Source: Megasphaera elsdenii
Lineage (GTDB): Bacteria > Bacillota > Negativicutes > Veillonellales > Megasphaeraceae
NCBI RefSeq assembly: GCF_020539865.1
Contig: NZ_JAJBQV010000005.1
Location: 43,078 to 107,077 of the forward strand
Direction: 5' to 3'
DNA: 64,000 bases
The position numbers and the translations under genes were made by a program. The notes under the pieces are model-generated. The model had not been told where the DNA came from and did no database searches. It worked only from the letters and a program-made list of their open reading frames with translations. Below are positions 42,688 to 51,010 of this stretch, piece by piece. How positions within the stretch are numbered: position 1 is the stretch's first letter; every line of letters starts with the position of its first letter.

Positions 42688-43776
42688 TCACGGGGCCAGC
42701 CAGTCCCGGAGTTCTTTAATAACCGCTTCTTTGGCAATGATGCCATGGGAATTCCAGACGACACTGTCCACTTCCTTGACATGGCCTTCACGGACAGCCG
42801 GCACATGCTGCCACAGGGGGGCGGCCTGGAGACTTTCATAACGGCACTGAGCCGCTTCATTATTCTCGCCACTGCTCATGCCGTAGCCACAGCTGACCAA
42901 GATGTAGTCGCATTGGAAATCAGGAATCGCTTCCAAGGACAAGGCCATATTCTTGCTGTTGCCCATAGCGACAGCCAAGGGCGGAGGATAGAGATTGAGC
43001 AGGTCATACATAAATCGATTGATGGCGTTTCCCGGATAAGGATAGAGGCGGATTTCTTTTTTCAAGACCCGCACTAAGGCGACACTGCTATTGCCAATGC
43101 GCGATTTGATGGCCAGACGGGCCTGTTTGACGACGTCATAATATTGACGGAGCCGTTCGTCCCCCCGTTCGGGCTGTCCCAATGTGATGGCAATGGCCAA
43201 AAGGGACGTTTCCGCATCTTGCAGGTCAAAGGCGGCGACAAGAGCGATTTTGCTCAGGGCCACATAGGCATTACGGTCATACGAATCGCGGAGGATGATG
43301 AAGTCCGGTTTCTCGGCCTGGACCTGTTCCAAGTTGATCGTATTCGTACTGTCATTGATATAGACATTGTCGACGCCCTGAGCCGATAAAGCTTCGTGAA
43401 GATACGAATCAGGCCGGTCATGGGCGGCTACCATCGGTGCACCTAAAGCTACCATAGGGTCTTCCATACCGATGACGACAACCCGTTTGGGCTGATCCGG
43501 CAAAATCGTCGTCCCATACTTATGGTGCAGTACGAGGCGGCCATCGCCATTATGGCTGAACATGGCCTTAGCCGCTTCACTTTTCTTGACGAAGCGCTGC
43601 TGCAGTTCTTTGTCGATAGCCTGCGGCGTGTCAGAATGCATCGATTCCTGATCCAACACGGGCAGGTCACTGCCGGCGCTCTGCCAGGAAAAGGAAGCGC
43701 AGCCACCGAGAAAAAAGGCTGCCAGTGTCAGGCCCAGGCAGGCACAAAGGCATTTTACCTTAGCATTACTCGTCAT
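42688..43776 (-). CDS. ABC-type siderophore/cobalamin substrate-binding lipoprotein
   Basis: 362-residue class III (FhuD/BtuF-type) periplasmic binding protein with lipoprotein signal ending LGGC (Cys26). It has a rather long spacer before the binding fold (KRVVVIGMEDPMVALGAPMVAA, PDFIILRDSYDRNAY, and a C-terminal WQHVPAVREGHVKEVD). The ATG at 43776 follows GGGAGG and overlaps the ATPase gene by 11 bases. The gene itself seems intact, but the ATPase and permease next to it are damaged. Ligand: ferric siderophore or corrinoid; cobT lies 3.4 kb away. Confidence 0.85.
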   Translation of the reverse strand: MTSNAKVKCLCACLGLTLAAFFLGGCASFSWQSAGSDLPVLDQESMHSDTPQAIDKELQQRFVKKSEAAKAMFSHNGDGRLVLHHKYGTTILPDQPKRVVVIGMEDPMVALGAPMVAAHDRPDSYLHEALSAQGVDNVYINDSTNTINLEQVQAEKPDFIILRDSYDRNAYVALSKIALVAAFDLQDAETSLLAIAITLGQPERGDERLRQYYDVVKQARLAIKSRIGNSSVALVRVLKKEIRLYPYPGNAINRFMYDLLNLYPPPLAVAMGNSKNMALSLEAIPDFQCDYILVSCGYGMSSGENNEAAQCRYESLQAAPLWQHVPAVREGHVKEVDSVVWNSHGIIAKEAVIKELRDWLAP

Positions 43777-44565
43777 GAGCTGCCCCCTCCCGGACATAAG
43801 GGATGCAGAAAGGCCGCTTGGTCCGCGAATCCTGCAGGATTTCGGCTTCGACGCCAAAGACATCACTTAACATCTCTTTGGTCATCGTTTCTTCTGGCGT
43901 ACCGGAAAAGCGGATTTCCCCTTTCTTCATCACAATGATGTAATCGGCAAATCGGGCAGCTTCATTGAGCTCATGAATGACCATGACGATGGTCTTCCCA
44001 TATTTCCGGTTCAGACGCCGGACGAGCGTAAGAATTTCCATTTGATGGGAAATATCGAGGAAGCTCGTCGGCTCGTCGAGGAACAAAATATCCGTATGCT
44101 GAGCCACAGTCATAGCAATCCATGCCCGTTGCCGCTGTCCCCCAGACAATTGTTCAATAGGCCGGTTGGCAAATTCCGTCATATCCGTTTCAGCCAGAGC
44201 CCAGTCGATGATTTCAACATCTTCCCGAGTCAGCCCGGAAAAAGCATGCTTCTGATGCGGCGCCCGGCCATAACTAACCAGTTCCCGCACAGTCAGCCGC
44301 CTGGGGCACTGGGATTCTGCGGCAAAATAGCCAGCGACGAAGCCAGGCGCCGGCTGTCCTGTTCATGGACGGATCCCCCGTCGAGCAGGACCTGTCCTTT
44401 CAAAGGCGGCTGAATCCGGCAGATCGTCTTGAGCAGCGTCGACTTGCCGCAGTCATTAGCCCCGATGAGGGCCGTTACCTTCCCGGCCGGGATGCGCAGC
44501 GTCAAATCACGGATGATGACATGGTTGTCATAGCCGGCGTACAGATGTCGTGCTTCCCGTTCCAT
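43766..44565 (-). pseudogene. FecE/BtuD-type ABC ATPase with a frameshift
   Basis: The first part (MEREARHLYAGYDNHVI, Walker A GANDCGKSTLL, Q-loop LPQNPSAPGG) runs into TGA near 44293. The rest continues in another frame from about 44300 (LTVRELVSYGRAP, signature QLSGGQRQRAW, Walker B LFLDEPTSFLD, switch VIHELNEA) to the stop. One base appears to be missing in CCCCAGGCGGCTGAC near 44297-44310. All ATPase motifs exist but are split, so this is a recent lesion or a sequencing error. Confidence 0.88.
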
Positions 44566-44580
44566 AGATAGCCCTTTCTG

Positions 44581-45304
44581 TTATACAGGTTTCTTTAAAA
44601 AGAGATACATAAAATAAGGGGCCCCAATAAGGGCTACAATCGTGCCGACGAGCATTTCATCCGGAGCGATGATGACCCGTGACACCCAGTCTGCCGTACA
44701 CAAGAGAAGAGCTCCTAACAGAGCCGATGCCGGAAGGACCCGGCTATGGCGGACGCCGACCAGACGACGGGCAATATGCGGGCAAATGAGGCCGATAAAG
44801 GCAATGCTGCCGCCGACAGCGACGCAGCAAGCCGCCAGGATGACACCTATCATCAGGTAGAGGAAGCAGCTGCGGTTGAGTTCAAGGCCCAAGCCAATGG
44901 CCGTTTCATCGGATAAATTCAAGATGTCCAAATCGCGATGGCGGAACCATAAAAAGAGGCCCAAGCCCAGGACGACGGGCAAGAGAGCGGCTACATGATT
45001 CCAGGAATTGCCGAAAATACTCCCTATGATCCAAGCATTTACTTGGTGGAATTTCGTCGAATCCAAGCGGACAATGAGGACGATTTCCAAGGCATGGATA
45101 CCGGCAGCCAGAGAAACGCCATTCAAAATAAGCGTATACATCGACGTCTTCCGCCCTTTCCGATAAGACAGGCGGTAAATGATGAGCGCCGTCAGTGCAG
45201 CTCCGGCAATAGCTGCCAAGGGCAGTGCCCAAATCGGCAAAGCTTCAGCTGCCGACTGGCGGTAAATGAGCAGCAATACGGCAAAACCGACACCGGCATT
45301 CCCA
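44581..45304 (-). pseudogene. FecCD-family permease lacking its N-terminus
   Basis: Homology to BtuC/FecD-type permeases begins inside the protein at GNAGVGFAVLLLIY and runs to the C-terminus (GGSIAFIGLICPHIARRLVG, AADWVSR-like CTADWVSRVI, VGTIVALIGAPYFMYLFL). About 80-90 N-terminal residues of a usual 330-residue permease are missing. The sequence upstream (from 45304) is a tonB fragment in the opposite direction. The frame stays open to 45327, so a truncated product could be read but would lack the first helices. It sits 15 bp before the ATPase gene. Confidence 0.85.
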
Positions 45305-45532
45305 CCTTCTCTCCAAGGCAAGGGCATTAGCGGTTCCGTTACCTTATCTATCGTCGTCGGAGCTGATGGCAGTGTCCAGTCCGCTTTGGTCGCCGGTTCG
45401 TCCGGTTATCCCGAAATGGATACCGCTGCACAACAGGCTATTTACAATTATTCCTTTGAACCGGCCCGCAACAACAATGGCGACCCCGTTCCTTGCAGAA
45501 CGACAAAAACCATTAATTTCCACGGTCATAAA
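45296..45532 (+). pseudogene. C-terminal tonB fragment
   Basis: The frame AFPPSLQGKGISGSVTL, VVGADGSVQSALVAGSSGYP, MDTAAQQAIYNYSFEPAR matches the TonB C-terminal domain that contacts outer-membrane receptors. The N-terminal anchor and Pro-rich part are missing, cut off where the permease fragment begins (45296-45304 shared). No ribosome-binding site starts it. The reading frame runs through the terminator downstream, so its own stop seems lost too. Confidence 0.82.
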
Positions 45533-45570
45533 AAAAAGGCGCTGGCACATGAAGACAGCGCCTTTTTTAG
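45530..45570. terminator. Terminator after the tonB fragment
   Basis: AAAGGCGCTG / CAGCGCCTTTTTT with loop GCACATGAAGA, bounded by A8 and T6. Confidence 0.8.
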
Positions 45571-45571
45571 T

Positions 45572-45647
45572 TTGATGTGGATGTTTTTAAATTTAAAGCA
45601 ATCGCCTCAAACATCATACATCAAACCTCAAACATTAAAGAGAAAGA
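45572..45647. repeat. TTTGATG/CATCAAA repeat region, copy A
   Basis: Begins GTTTGATGTGGATG and ends with CAAACATCATACATCAAACC, forming an imperfect inverted repeat around an AT-rich middle. A similar arrangement exists at 61593-61671. Function unknown. Confidence 0.5.
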
Positions 45648-45705
45648 GGCCTTGCATGACGGAATAACCCTTCGTGCAACAGTCCCTTTACATGGAGGTC
45701 TTTTT

Positions 45706-47010
45706 ATGAAATCAAAAAAATGGCAAACCCTGGCAGCCGCTATTTTTTGCTGCCTTTCTCTTGGCAATCTAAGCTATGCAGCCACTCCCATCAAGGATTG
45801 CACAGCCACTGCCAAAGTAACCGGCGACGGGGAACACGTGGCCGACGTCATCGTACAATATGACCAGCCGATTACAGCCTCATCCGTTTCGCCGGATGAT
45901 TACAGCATCGACGGCAGAACTATCGAAAGAGCCTACACCAATACAACGGACAGCCCATCTCCCGCGGGAACGGCTTCCGGTTCTTATGTCGTACTCCAAT
46001 TGAAGGATCTTCCCCTTACCGATTCCTCTGTCGACCCCCATCCGGAAGACGGCTCGATGGAAAAACGTCAAAGTTTAGGACATAACGGGCCTCAGCTGGG
46101 TAGTCACGGCAATCCTCAACCGCTGCCGGTCATAAAAGCCACCGTCAGCCAGACAGGCTTAGTGAAGACAACAACAGGCAGCCTGTACGGACCTTCAGCG
46201 CCACAGGAAACGACAAAAGTCCGAGAACCTATCGTTGAAGATTTCCAGCAACGTGTCTTTACCGACGAAACCCAGCAAAATGCAACATTGAAGTATAATC
46301 TGTATATCCCGGCTCACTATGATAGCCATAAAAAATATCCATTAGTCCTGTTCATGCACGACGCCGGTACAGTATCACCGGAAATAAAAGCAACCTTAGT
46401 CCAAGGGCTAGGGGCCGTGACCTTTACTTCCCCTGAATGGCAGGCAAAGCACCCGTGTTTCGTCTTAGCCCCTCAGTACGACACGATTATCGGCGATGAC
46501 AACTATCAGTACGGCCCCGAACTGGACCGGACTATTCACCTCGTCCAGCATCTCTGTAGGCAATATTCAATCGATACAGACCGCATTTACAATACCGGTC
46601 AATCCATGGGCGGCATGACGTTTATCGCTATGGATGTCAAATACCCGGACTTCTTTGCCGGTTCCTATCTCGTGGCCTGCAAATGAAACGAAAATGTCAC
46701 GTCTCCTTTAGGACATCAACATATTTGGGCCGTCACGTCCCAAGGCGACCCTGGGGCCAGCCCGAGCCTGACAAAAATCATGGCTAATTTAGAAAAAGAA
46801 GGCGTAAAAGTCGCCGTACAGACCCTCGCCCCCACTCAGCACCAGGATCAAGTCGATGCCCAGGCAGCTTCCCTCATCACAGCCGATTGCAGCCACTACC
46901 TGACCCAGTACCAAGGCGGGAGCCACCGTTCTACCTGGCAGCATGCCTACACGATGCAGCCAGCTTTAGAATGGCTCTTTGCTCAAAAACGGACTGCCAG
47001 CGCTCAATGA
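45706..47010 (+). pseudogene. Exported alpha/beta-hydrolase (esterase/peptidase) with an internal stop
   Basis: The product has a Sec signal (cleavage after SYA), an N-terminal beta domain (about 25-195) and an alpha/beta-hydrolase domain with YNLYIPAHYDSHKKYPLVLF and the nucleophile motif GQSMGGM. Translation stops at TGA 46684-46686, after LVACK. The same frame continues for 108 codons (NENVTSPLGHQHIWAVTSQGDP ... GGSHRSTWQHAY) with the expected acid and His residues. The position normally holds Trp, so TGG to TGA is the simple explanation. SD GGAGG precedes the ATG at 45706. The truncated protein lacks catalytic His. Confidence 0.85.
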
Positions 47011-47019
47011 CGCAGTCCG

Positions 47020-47214
47020 CTAAAAAGCATCCCATTCGGCGAAGCGTTCATTCATACGTTTCTTCTTGATTTTTTTTGTTTCTCCTTCAGCTGCGGCAAA
47101 GGGCATTTTCCCAGCTGCAATGGTTCGTTTATAAAAAAGTTCAATAGCTTGTTCTTCCGTCAGTCCTAGGCTTTCAAAGATAGCCTGGGCTTTTTTCCTC
47201 GTTTCTTCATCCAT
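47020..47214 (-). CDS. Orphan RelB/DinJ-type antitoxin-like protein
   Basis: 64 residues: MDEETRKKAQAIFESLGLTE then EQAIELFYKRTIAAGKMPFA, the ribbon-helix-helix pattern of DinJ/RelB antitoxins, with a basic tail (KKIKKKRMNERFAEWDAF). The ATG at 47214 is 9 bases after AAAGGAG and overlaps the cobT stop (47207-47209). No RelE/YafQ toxin gene follows; the convergent esterase pseudogene ends 10 bp further on. It may be a relic, a stand-alone regulator, or an antitoxin for a distant toxin. Confidence 0.75.
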   Translation of the reverse strand: MDEETRKKAQAIFESLGLTEEQAIELFYKRTIAAGKMPFAAAEGETKKIKKKRMNERFAEWDAF

Positions 47215-48268
47215 ACGTTTCATCTCCTTTGCCCTTGCCATGGCGAGCCTGAGCTTCCTGGTTAATGCCGTCCAGGGTAGCCATATGCCAGACGGCATAC
47301 ATCATGGTCTTCATGAGAATGACGCCTAAGACGGCTCCTGTCCCTTCCCCCAATGAGAGGCCCGCCTGGATGGGGACTTCGTATTCATCGATGCCGCACA
47401 GGCGCAGGGCCTGGGCCATGCCGGGCTCCCGGGAAATATGGGACGGCAAGGCATAATCGCGGACAGCAGGTTTCATGGCAATGGCACAGGCCAGGGCCGT
47501 CGCCGTAATGAAGCCGTCGATATAAAAAGGTATTTTTTCATCAACACAGGCCATCATAGCACCGCAGAGTGACGCCAAATCAAAGCCGCCGACACAGCGC
47601 AGGGCATCGGCCGGCGTCTGGATTTCTTTTTCATAGGCTTTGATGGCTGCGGCAATGACGCGCCGCTTGTGGAAGAGCAGTTTATAATTACCCCGAGCCG
47701 AACCAAAACCGGTCAGCCAGGACATCTTTTTCGGAGACAAGGCGGTGAGGACAGCTGCTGACGTCGTCGTATTGCCAATGCCCATTTCACCAAACGACAA
47801 GAGATTGATTTCCTCTTTGGCAGCTGCCTGTACCCGTTCGCGTCCCGTCGCCATGGCTTGTACCAGTTGTTCCCGGCTCATAGCCGGTTCAACGGTGAAA
47901 TTTTTCGTTCCCCTGGCGATTTTGCGGTCTAAGCCGACGGCATCGGCACTGTCGATACCGACATCGACGACTTCATAAGGAATGTCCTGGCTACGGCAAA
48001 AACAGGTCACAGCCGACGTTCCTTGGACCATATGGCAGCTCTGCATATAGGTTATATCCGCTAACTGAGCAACGACACCGGCTTGGACAACGCCATTGTC
48101 GGCGGCAAAAATGATGTGTTTTGGCCGCAGTTCCCGATGAAAAGTCCCCCAGGCCAGTAAAATTTGCTTGGCCTGCTTTTCCAAAAGTCCTAGGCTGCCC
48201 GGCGGCTTAGCCAGATTATCGATCTGGTGCAGGGCCTGGCGCCGGTAATTTTCATAACTCACAGTCAT
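47207..48268 (-). CDS. cobT: Nicotinate-nucleotide:dimethylbenzimidazole phosphoribosyltransferase
   Basis: Activates the lower ligand base (DMB or another benzimidazole, adenine or phenolic) for corrinoid assembly. The 353 residues show KPPGSLGLLE, FAADNGVV, LLSFGEMGIGNTTTSAA and the catalytic Glu in QAGLSLGEGTGA. It is a single CobT, not an ArsA/ArsB pair like that of the phenolyl-cobamide producer Sporomusa. The only linked genes are the overlapping antitoxin-like gene and the damaged FecCD-type uptake genes, which could have been a corrinoid importer. Confidence 0.93.
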   Translation of the reverse strand: MTVSYENYRRQALHQIDNLAKPPGSLGLLEKQAKQILLAWGTFHRELRPKHIIFAADNGVVQAGVVAQLADITYMQSCHMVQGTSAVTCFCRSQDIPYEVVDVGIDSADAVGLDRKIARGTKNFTVEPAMSREQLVQAMATGRERVQAAAKEEINLLSFGEMGIGNTTTSAAVLTALSPKKMSWLTGFGSARGNYKLLFHKRRVIAAAIKAYEKEIQTPADALRCVGGFDLASLCGAMMACVDEKIPFYIDGFITATALACAIAMKPAVRDYALPSHISREPGMAQALRLCGIDEYEVPIQAGLSLGEGTGAVLGVILMKTMMYAVWHMATLDGINQEAQARHGKGKGDETYG

Positions 48269-48429
48269 ACCCTCCCTCTTTCCTCGTCTGAATCGATTCT
48301 ATTGTACCATGATTGCCAAGGATTCGCGAATGATACTAAAAATGAATACTTGTTCATCCTGTAACACAGATTTCCTTGAAAAAACGTTTAATTTATGTCA
48401 AAATAAAAGCAAGAGTGGAGGTGGCCATC

Positions 48430-49443
48430 GTGTCCACAATTAAAGACATTGCCAAAACTGCTGGCGTTTCCATCGCCACCGTTTCCATCGTCTTGAACGG
48501 TAAGGGCCGGGAACGGAAAATCTCACAGGAAACACAACAGCGTATATACAAAATTGCACAAGACCTGAACTACGTCCCCAACCAGTCGGCAAAAAAACTG
48601 CGGTCGGCTAAAAAGGACAGCTATGCCATTGCCTTCTATTGGGCAACGGACTTCCGTATCAACTACCTGGCCCGTATCACCCTTGGGATCCAGGAAGAAA
48701 TCATGAAGCAAGATAAGGCGATCCATCTGACCGTCGTCCCATATAAAGTCGATCAGCTGCAAAAACAGCTCGAAGCGATGCAAAACGAATTTTTCAACGG
48801 CATCATCATTGCAAATATGTCGAATAAAGATATGGACTATCTCAATTCCATCCATATCCCTTGCCCAGTCGTCCTCTTTAACCGGGAATCGGGCAAGTAC
48901 AGCAGCGTCACTATGGACAACTATACTATCGGTTGCAACGTCGCCAAGCATTTCCTCAACAAAGGCATTTTCGACGCCGGAGTCCTGACCCATGATACTT
49001 CGTTCCCGATCATGCGCACGTGGATGCAGGGCTTCCTCGACACCTTCGCCAAAGCTGGCCATGCTGTCCCGGAAGAAAATGTCATCCTCTGCGATACGTC
49101 TTCATCGAGCGCCGTAGCAGCTACGAAGAAACTCTATGAAGAAAAGCGGATGCCCCGGGCTATGTTCTGTGAATCCGACGTCCTGGCCCACGGCATGCTC
49201 TATGCCTGTCATGAACTGGGAATCTCCATTCCCCAAGATGTGGAAGTCTTCACCATTGGGATCAACATGGCCCAGCTCAACGATTACGCTATTCCCTCGC
49301 TGTCCCGCGTCGATATCCCTATGGGCGAAATCGGTCAGCACTGTCTGCACCTCATGGTCGACCTCATTGAAAAGAAAAAACAAAATCCTACGGTCCAGTT
49401 TGTAGAAGGAAAAGAAATCATCGGCCAATCATCACCGCTGTAA
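48430..49443 (+). CDS. LacI-family transcriptional regulator
   Basis: 337 residues: an N-terminal LacI helix-turn-helix (STIKDIAKTAGVSIATVSIVLNG) with hinge helix (NQSAKKLRSAKK), then a periplasmic-binding-protein-like sensor domain. The start is a GTG at 48430, 8 bases after GGAGG, and matches the family start. No sugar gene is next to it; it is divergent from cobT and convergent with selA, so its targets cannot be read from context. Confidence 0.9.
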   Translation: MSTIKDIAKTAGVSIATVSIVLNGKGRERKISQETQQRIYKIAQDLNYVPNQSAKKLRSAKKDSYAIAFYWATDFRINYLARITLGIQEEIMKQDKAIHLTVVPYKVDQLQKQLEAMQNEFFNGIIIANMSNKDMDYLNSIHIPCPVVLFNRESGKYSSVTMDNYTIGCNVAKHFLNKGIFDAGVLTHDTSFPIMRTWMQGFLDTFAKAGHAVPEENVILCDTSSSSAVAATKKLYEEKRMPRAMFCESDVLAHGMLYACHELGISIPQDVEVFTIGINMAQLNDYAIPSLSRVDIPMGEIGQHCLHLMVDLIEKKKQNPTVQFVEGKEIIGQSSPL

Positions 49444-49449
49444 GGGCGT

Positions 49450-49542
49450 AAAAAGAGGCTGTCGCATTATGAGCTGACCCCCAATTGTTAGACCTAACAT
49501 CTAACGATTTGGGGTCACATCATTAAGACAGCCTCTTTTTTT
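49450..49542. terminator. Terminator with an insertion in its loop
   Basis: Outer stem AAAAAGAGGCTGTC (49450-49463) / GACAGCCTCTTTTTTT (49527-49542) between the convergent lacI-type gene and selA. The usual GCATTAA loop is expanded by the 51-bp element at 49470-49520, which itself folds into a hairpin. Confidence 0.85.
49470..49520. mobile_element. 51-bp IS3-like inverted-repeat remnant (MITE) with 5-bp target duplication
   Basis: Left end TGAGCTGACCCCCAATTGTT, right end (reversed) ATGTGACCCCAAATCGTTAG; the shared TGACCCC-AAT-GTTAGA word resembles ends of IS3/IS150-group elements. CATTA flanks both sides (49465-49469, 49521-49525). Removing the element and one CATTA restores exactly the loop of the terminator at 26795. 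No transposase is present. Confidence 0.7.
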
Positions 49543-49563
49543 AGTTTAAGTTAGCCATTATTC

Positions 49564-49591
49564 GTAGGGGCCGTCTTGAAAGGCGGCCCGC
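49564..49591. repeat. GTAGGGGC-family hairpin, copy 8
   Basis: GTAGGGGCCGTCTT-GAAAGGCGGCCCGC; CACGTG core lost, arms still pair. It is 21 bp after the terminator and 22 bp before the selA stop. Confidence 0.6.
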
Positions 49592-49612
49592 TTGCCCAAA
49601 GGGGCACAGCAC

Positions 49613-51010
49613 TTAACCGCCTAACGCCTTCCGTACAGCGCAGGCGACGTCTGGAAGTTCTTCCTCTCCCAAGGTGCGCAGGGACAGGATGACAGCGTGG
49701 TACTGAACACGGGCGACGACGGGAAGGTCGGCCCGCCGCAGGCGTCGTTCCAATGCTTCCGGCGTCATGCCATCGGCTTCGATAGCCAGGGACCAACCCG
49801 GCAGGACAGCATCGGGGCAGGCACCGCCGCCGACGCAATCATCTATCTGGCGCAAAGAGATGCAGGCCGGCAGGTCATCGATATGCAGGAGCTGCAGCAA
49901 CCGTTCCGCCCGTTCCCGCAACTCATTCTTCGTCAAAGCCAGGCAGCGCAAGGTCGGAATCTGGCAGACAGCTGTACCGTCACGATAGGCCCGAAGCGTC
50001 CCTTCCAACCCGGCCAGGGTCATCTTATCGACGCGCAGGGCCCGCAGCAGGGGATGATGTTTCATAGCCTCCAGATAGGCAGCTTTTCCGACGATGATAC
50101 CCGCCTGCGGACCGCCTAGGAGCTTGTCGGCGCTGAAAGTCACGATATCGCAGCCAGCTTCCAACACTTCGCGGACCGTCGGCTCATGGGGCAGGCCCCA
50201 TTCGGCCAAATCGACGAACAGGCCGCTGCCTACGTCGTTGATACAGGGCAGGCCGTGGTCATGAGCCAAGCTGGCCAGATTTGGAGCCGGGACGCTCTCC
50301 GTAAAGCCGATGATGCGGTAATTACTGGTGTGGACTTTCATGAGTGCCGCCGTATTTTCACCAATGGCCCGTTGGTAGTCAGCCAGATGGGTCTTATTGG
50401 TCGTCCCGACTTCGCAGATACGGCCGCCGCTCTGTTCGATGACGTCGGGAATCCGGAAGGAACCGCCGATTTCAACGAGTTCTCCCCGCGATATGACGAC
50501 TTCCCGGCCAGAAACTAAGCTGGACAGGGTCAATAAGACGGCAGCAGCATTGTTATTGACGACCATCGCGTCTTCAGCACCGGTCAACGCACAGAGGAGT
50601 TCCCGGACATGGTCATACCGCGATCCTCGTTTCCCGGACACCAAGTCGTATTCCAAGTTGCTGTAATGACAGGCCAGTTCGCCAATGTGCCGGGCTAATG
50701 CTGAACTGAAAACGGCCCGGCCCAAGTTCGTATGCAGGATCGTCCCCGTCGCATTGATGACCCGGCGCAAATGCCCCCGTTCGGCCATCTGCAGCCGTTG
50801 AACGACGGCCTGGTCGAACTCATCACCTGAAAAAGGCTGGTCCCACTTGCCGGCCAAGATAGACTGCCGCCGTTCATCTAGTATGGCCCGAACGGCATCA
50901 CGGACGGCTTGGCGCGATTTCCGGTCTTGCCAGGCCAGCAGGACTGGCCGTTGCAATAAATGGTCTACATCGGGCAGCTGCCGGAGCAGCTGCTGTCGTC
51001 CTTTATCCAT
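49613..51010 (-). CDS. selA: L-seryl-tRNA(Sec) selenium transferase
   Basis: PLP enzyme that converts Ser-tRNA(Sec) to Sec-tRNA(Sec) with selenophosphate. The 465-residue product has VINATGTILHTNLGRA, NNNAAAVLL, and the PLP-Lys in FSADKLLGGPQAGIIVG. The ATG at 51010 is 7 bases after GGGAG; an ATG two codons earlier is too close. It overlaps the end of selB (51003) by 8 bases. Last gene of the trxA-TSCPD-DUF3343-selB-selA operon. Confidence 0.95.
   Translation of the reverse strand: MDKGRQQLLRQLPDVDHLLQRPVLLAWQDRKSRQAVRDAVRAILDERRQSILAGKWDQPFSGDEFDQAVVQRLQMAERGHLRRVINATGTILHTNLGRAVFSSALARHIGELACHYSNLEYDLVSGKRGSRYDHVRELLCALTGAEDAMVVNNNAAAVLLTLSSLVSGREVVISRGELVEIGGSFRIPDVIEQSGGRICEVGTTNKTHLADYQRAIGENTAALMKVHTSNYRIIGFTESVPAPNLASLAHDHGLPCINDVGSGLFVDLAEWGLPHEPTVREVLEAGCDIVTFSADKLLGGPQAGIIVGKAAYLEAMKHHPLLRALRVDKMTLAGLEGTLRAYRDGTAVCQIPTLRCLALTKNELRERAERLLQLLHIDDLPACISLRQIDDCVGGGACPDAVLPGWSLAIEADGMTPEALERRLRRADLPVVARVQYHAVILSLRTLGEEELPDVACAVRKALGG

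Noticed and set aside
46684-46686. TGA in the esterase as a selenocysteine codon
   Set aside because: The residue is expected to be Trp, and the sequence after the TGA offers only a weak 4-5 bp stem. A nonsense mutation is simpler.
49470-49520. Functional transposable element
   Set aside because: Only 51 bp with inverted ends; no coding capacity. It can at most be a remnant or MITE.
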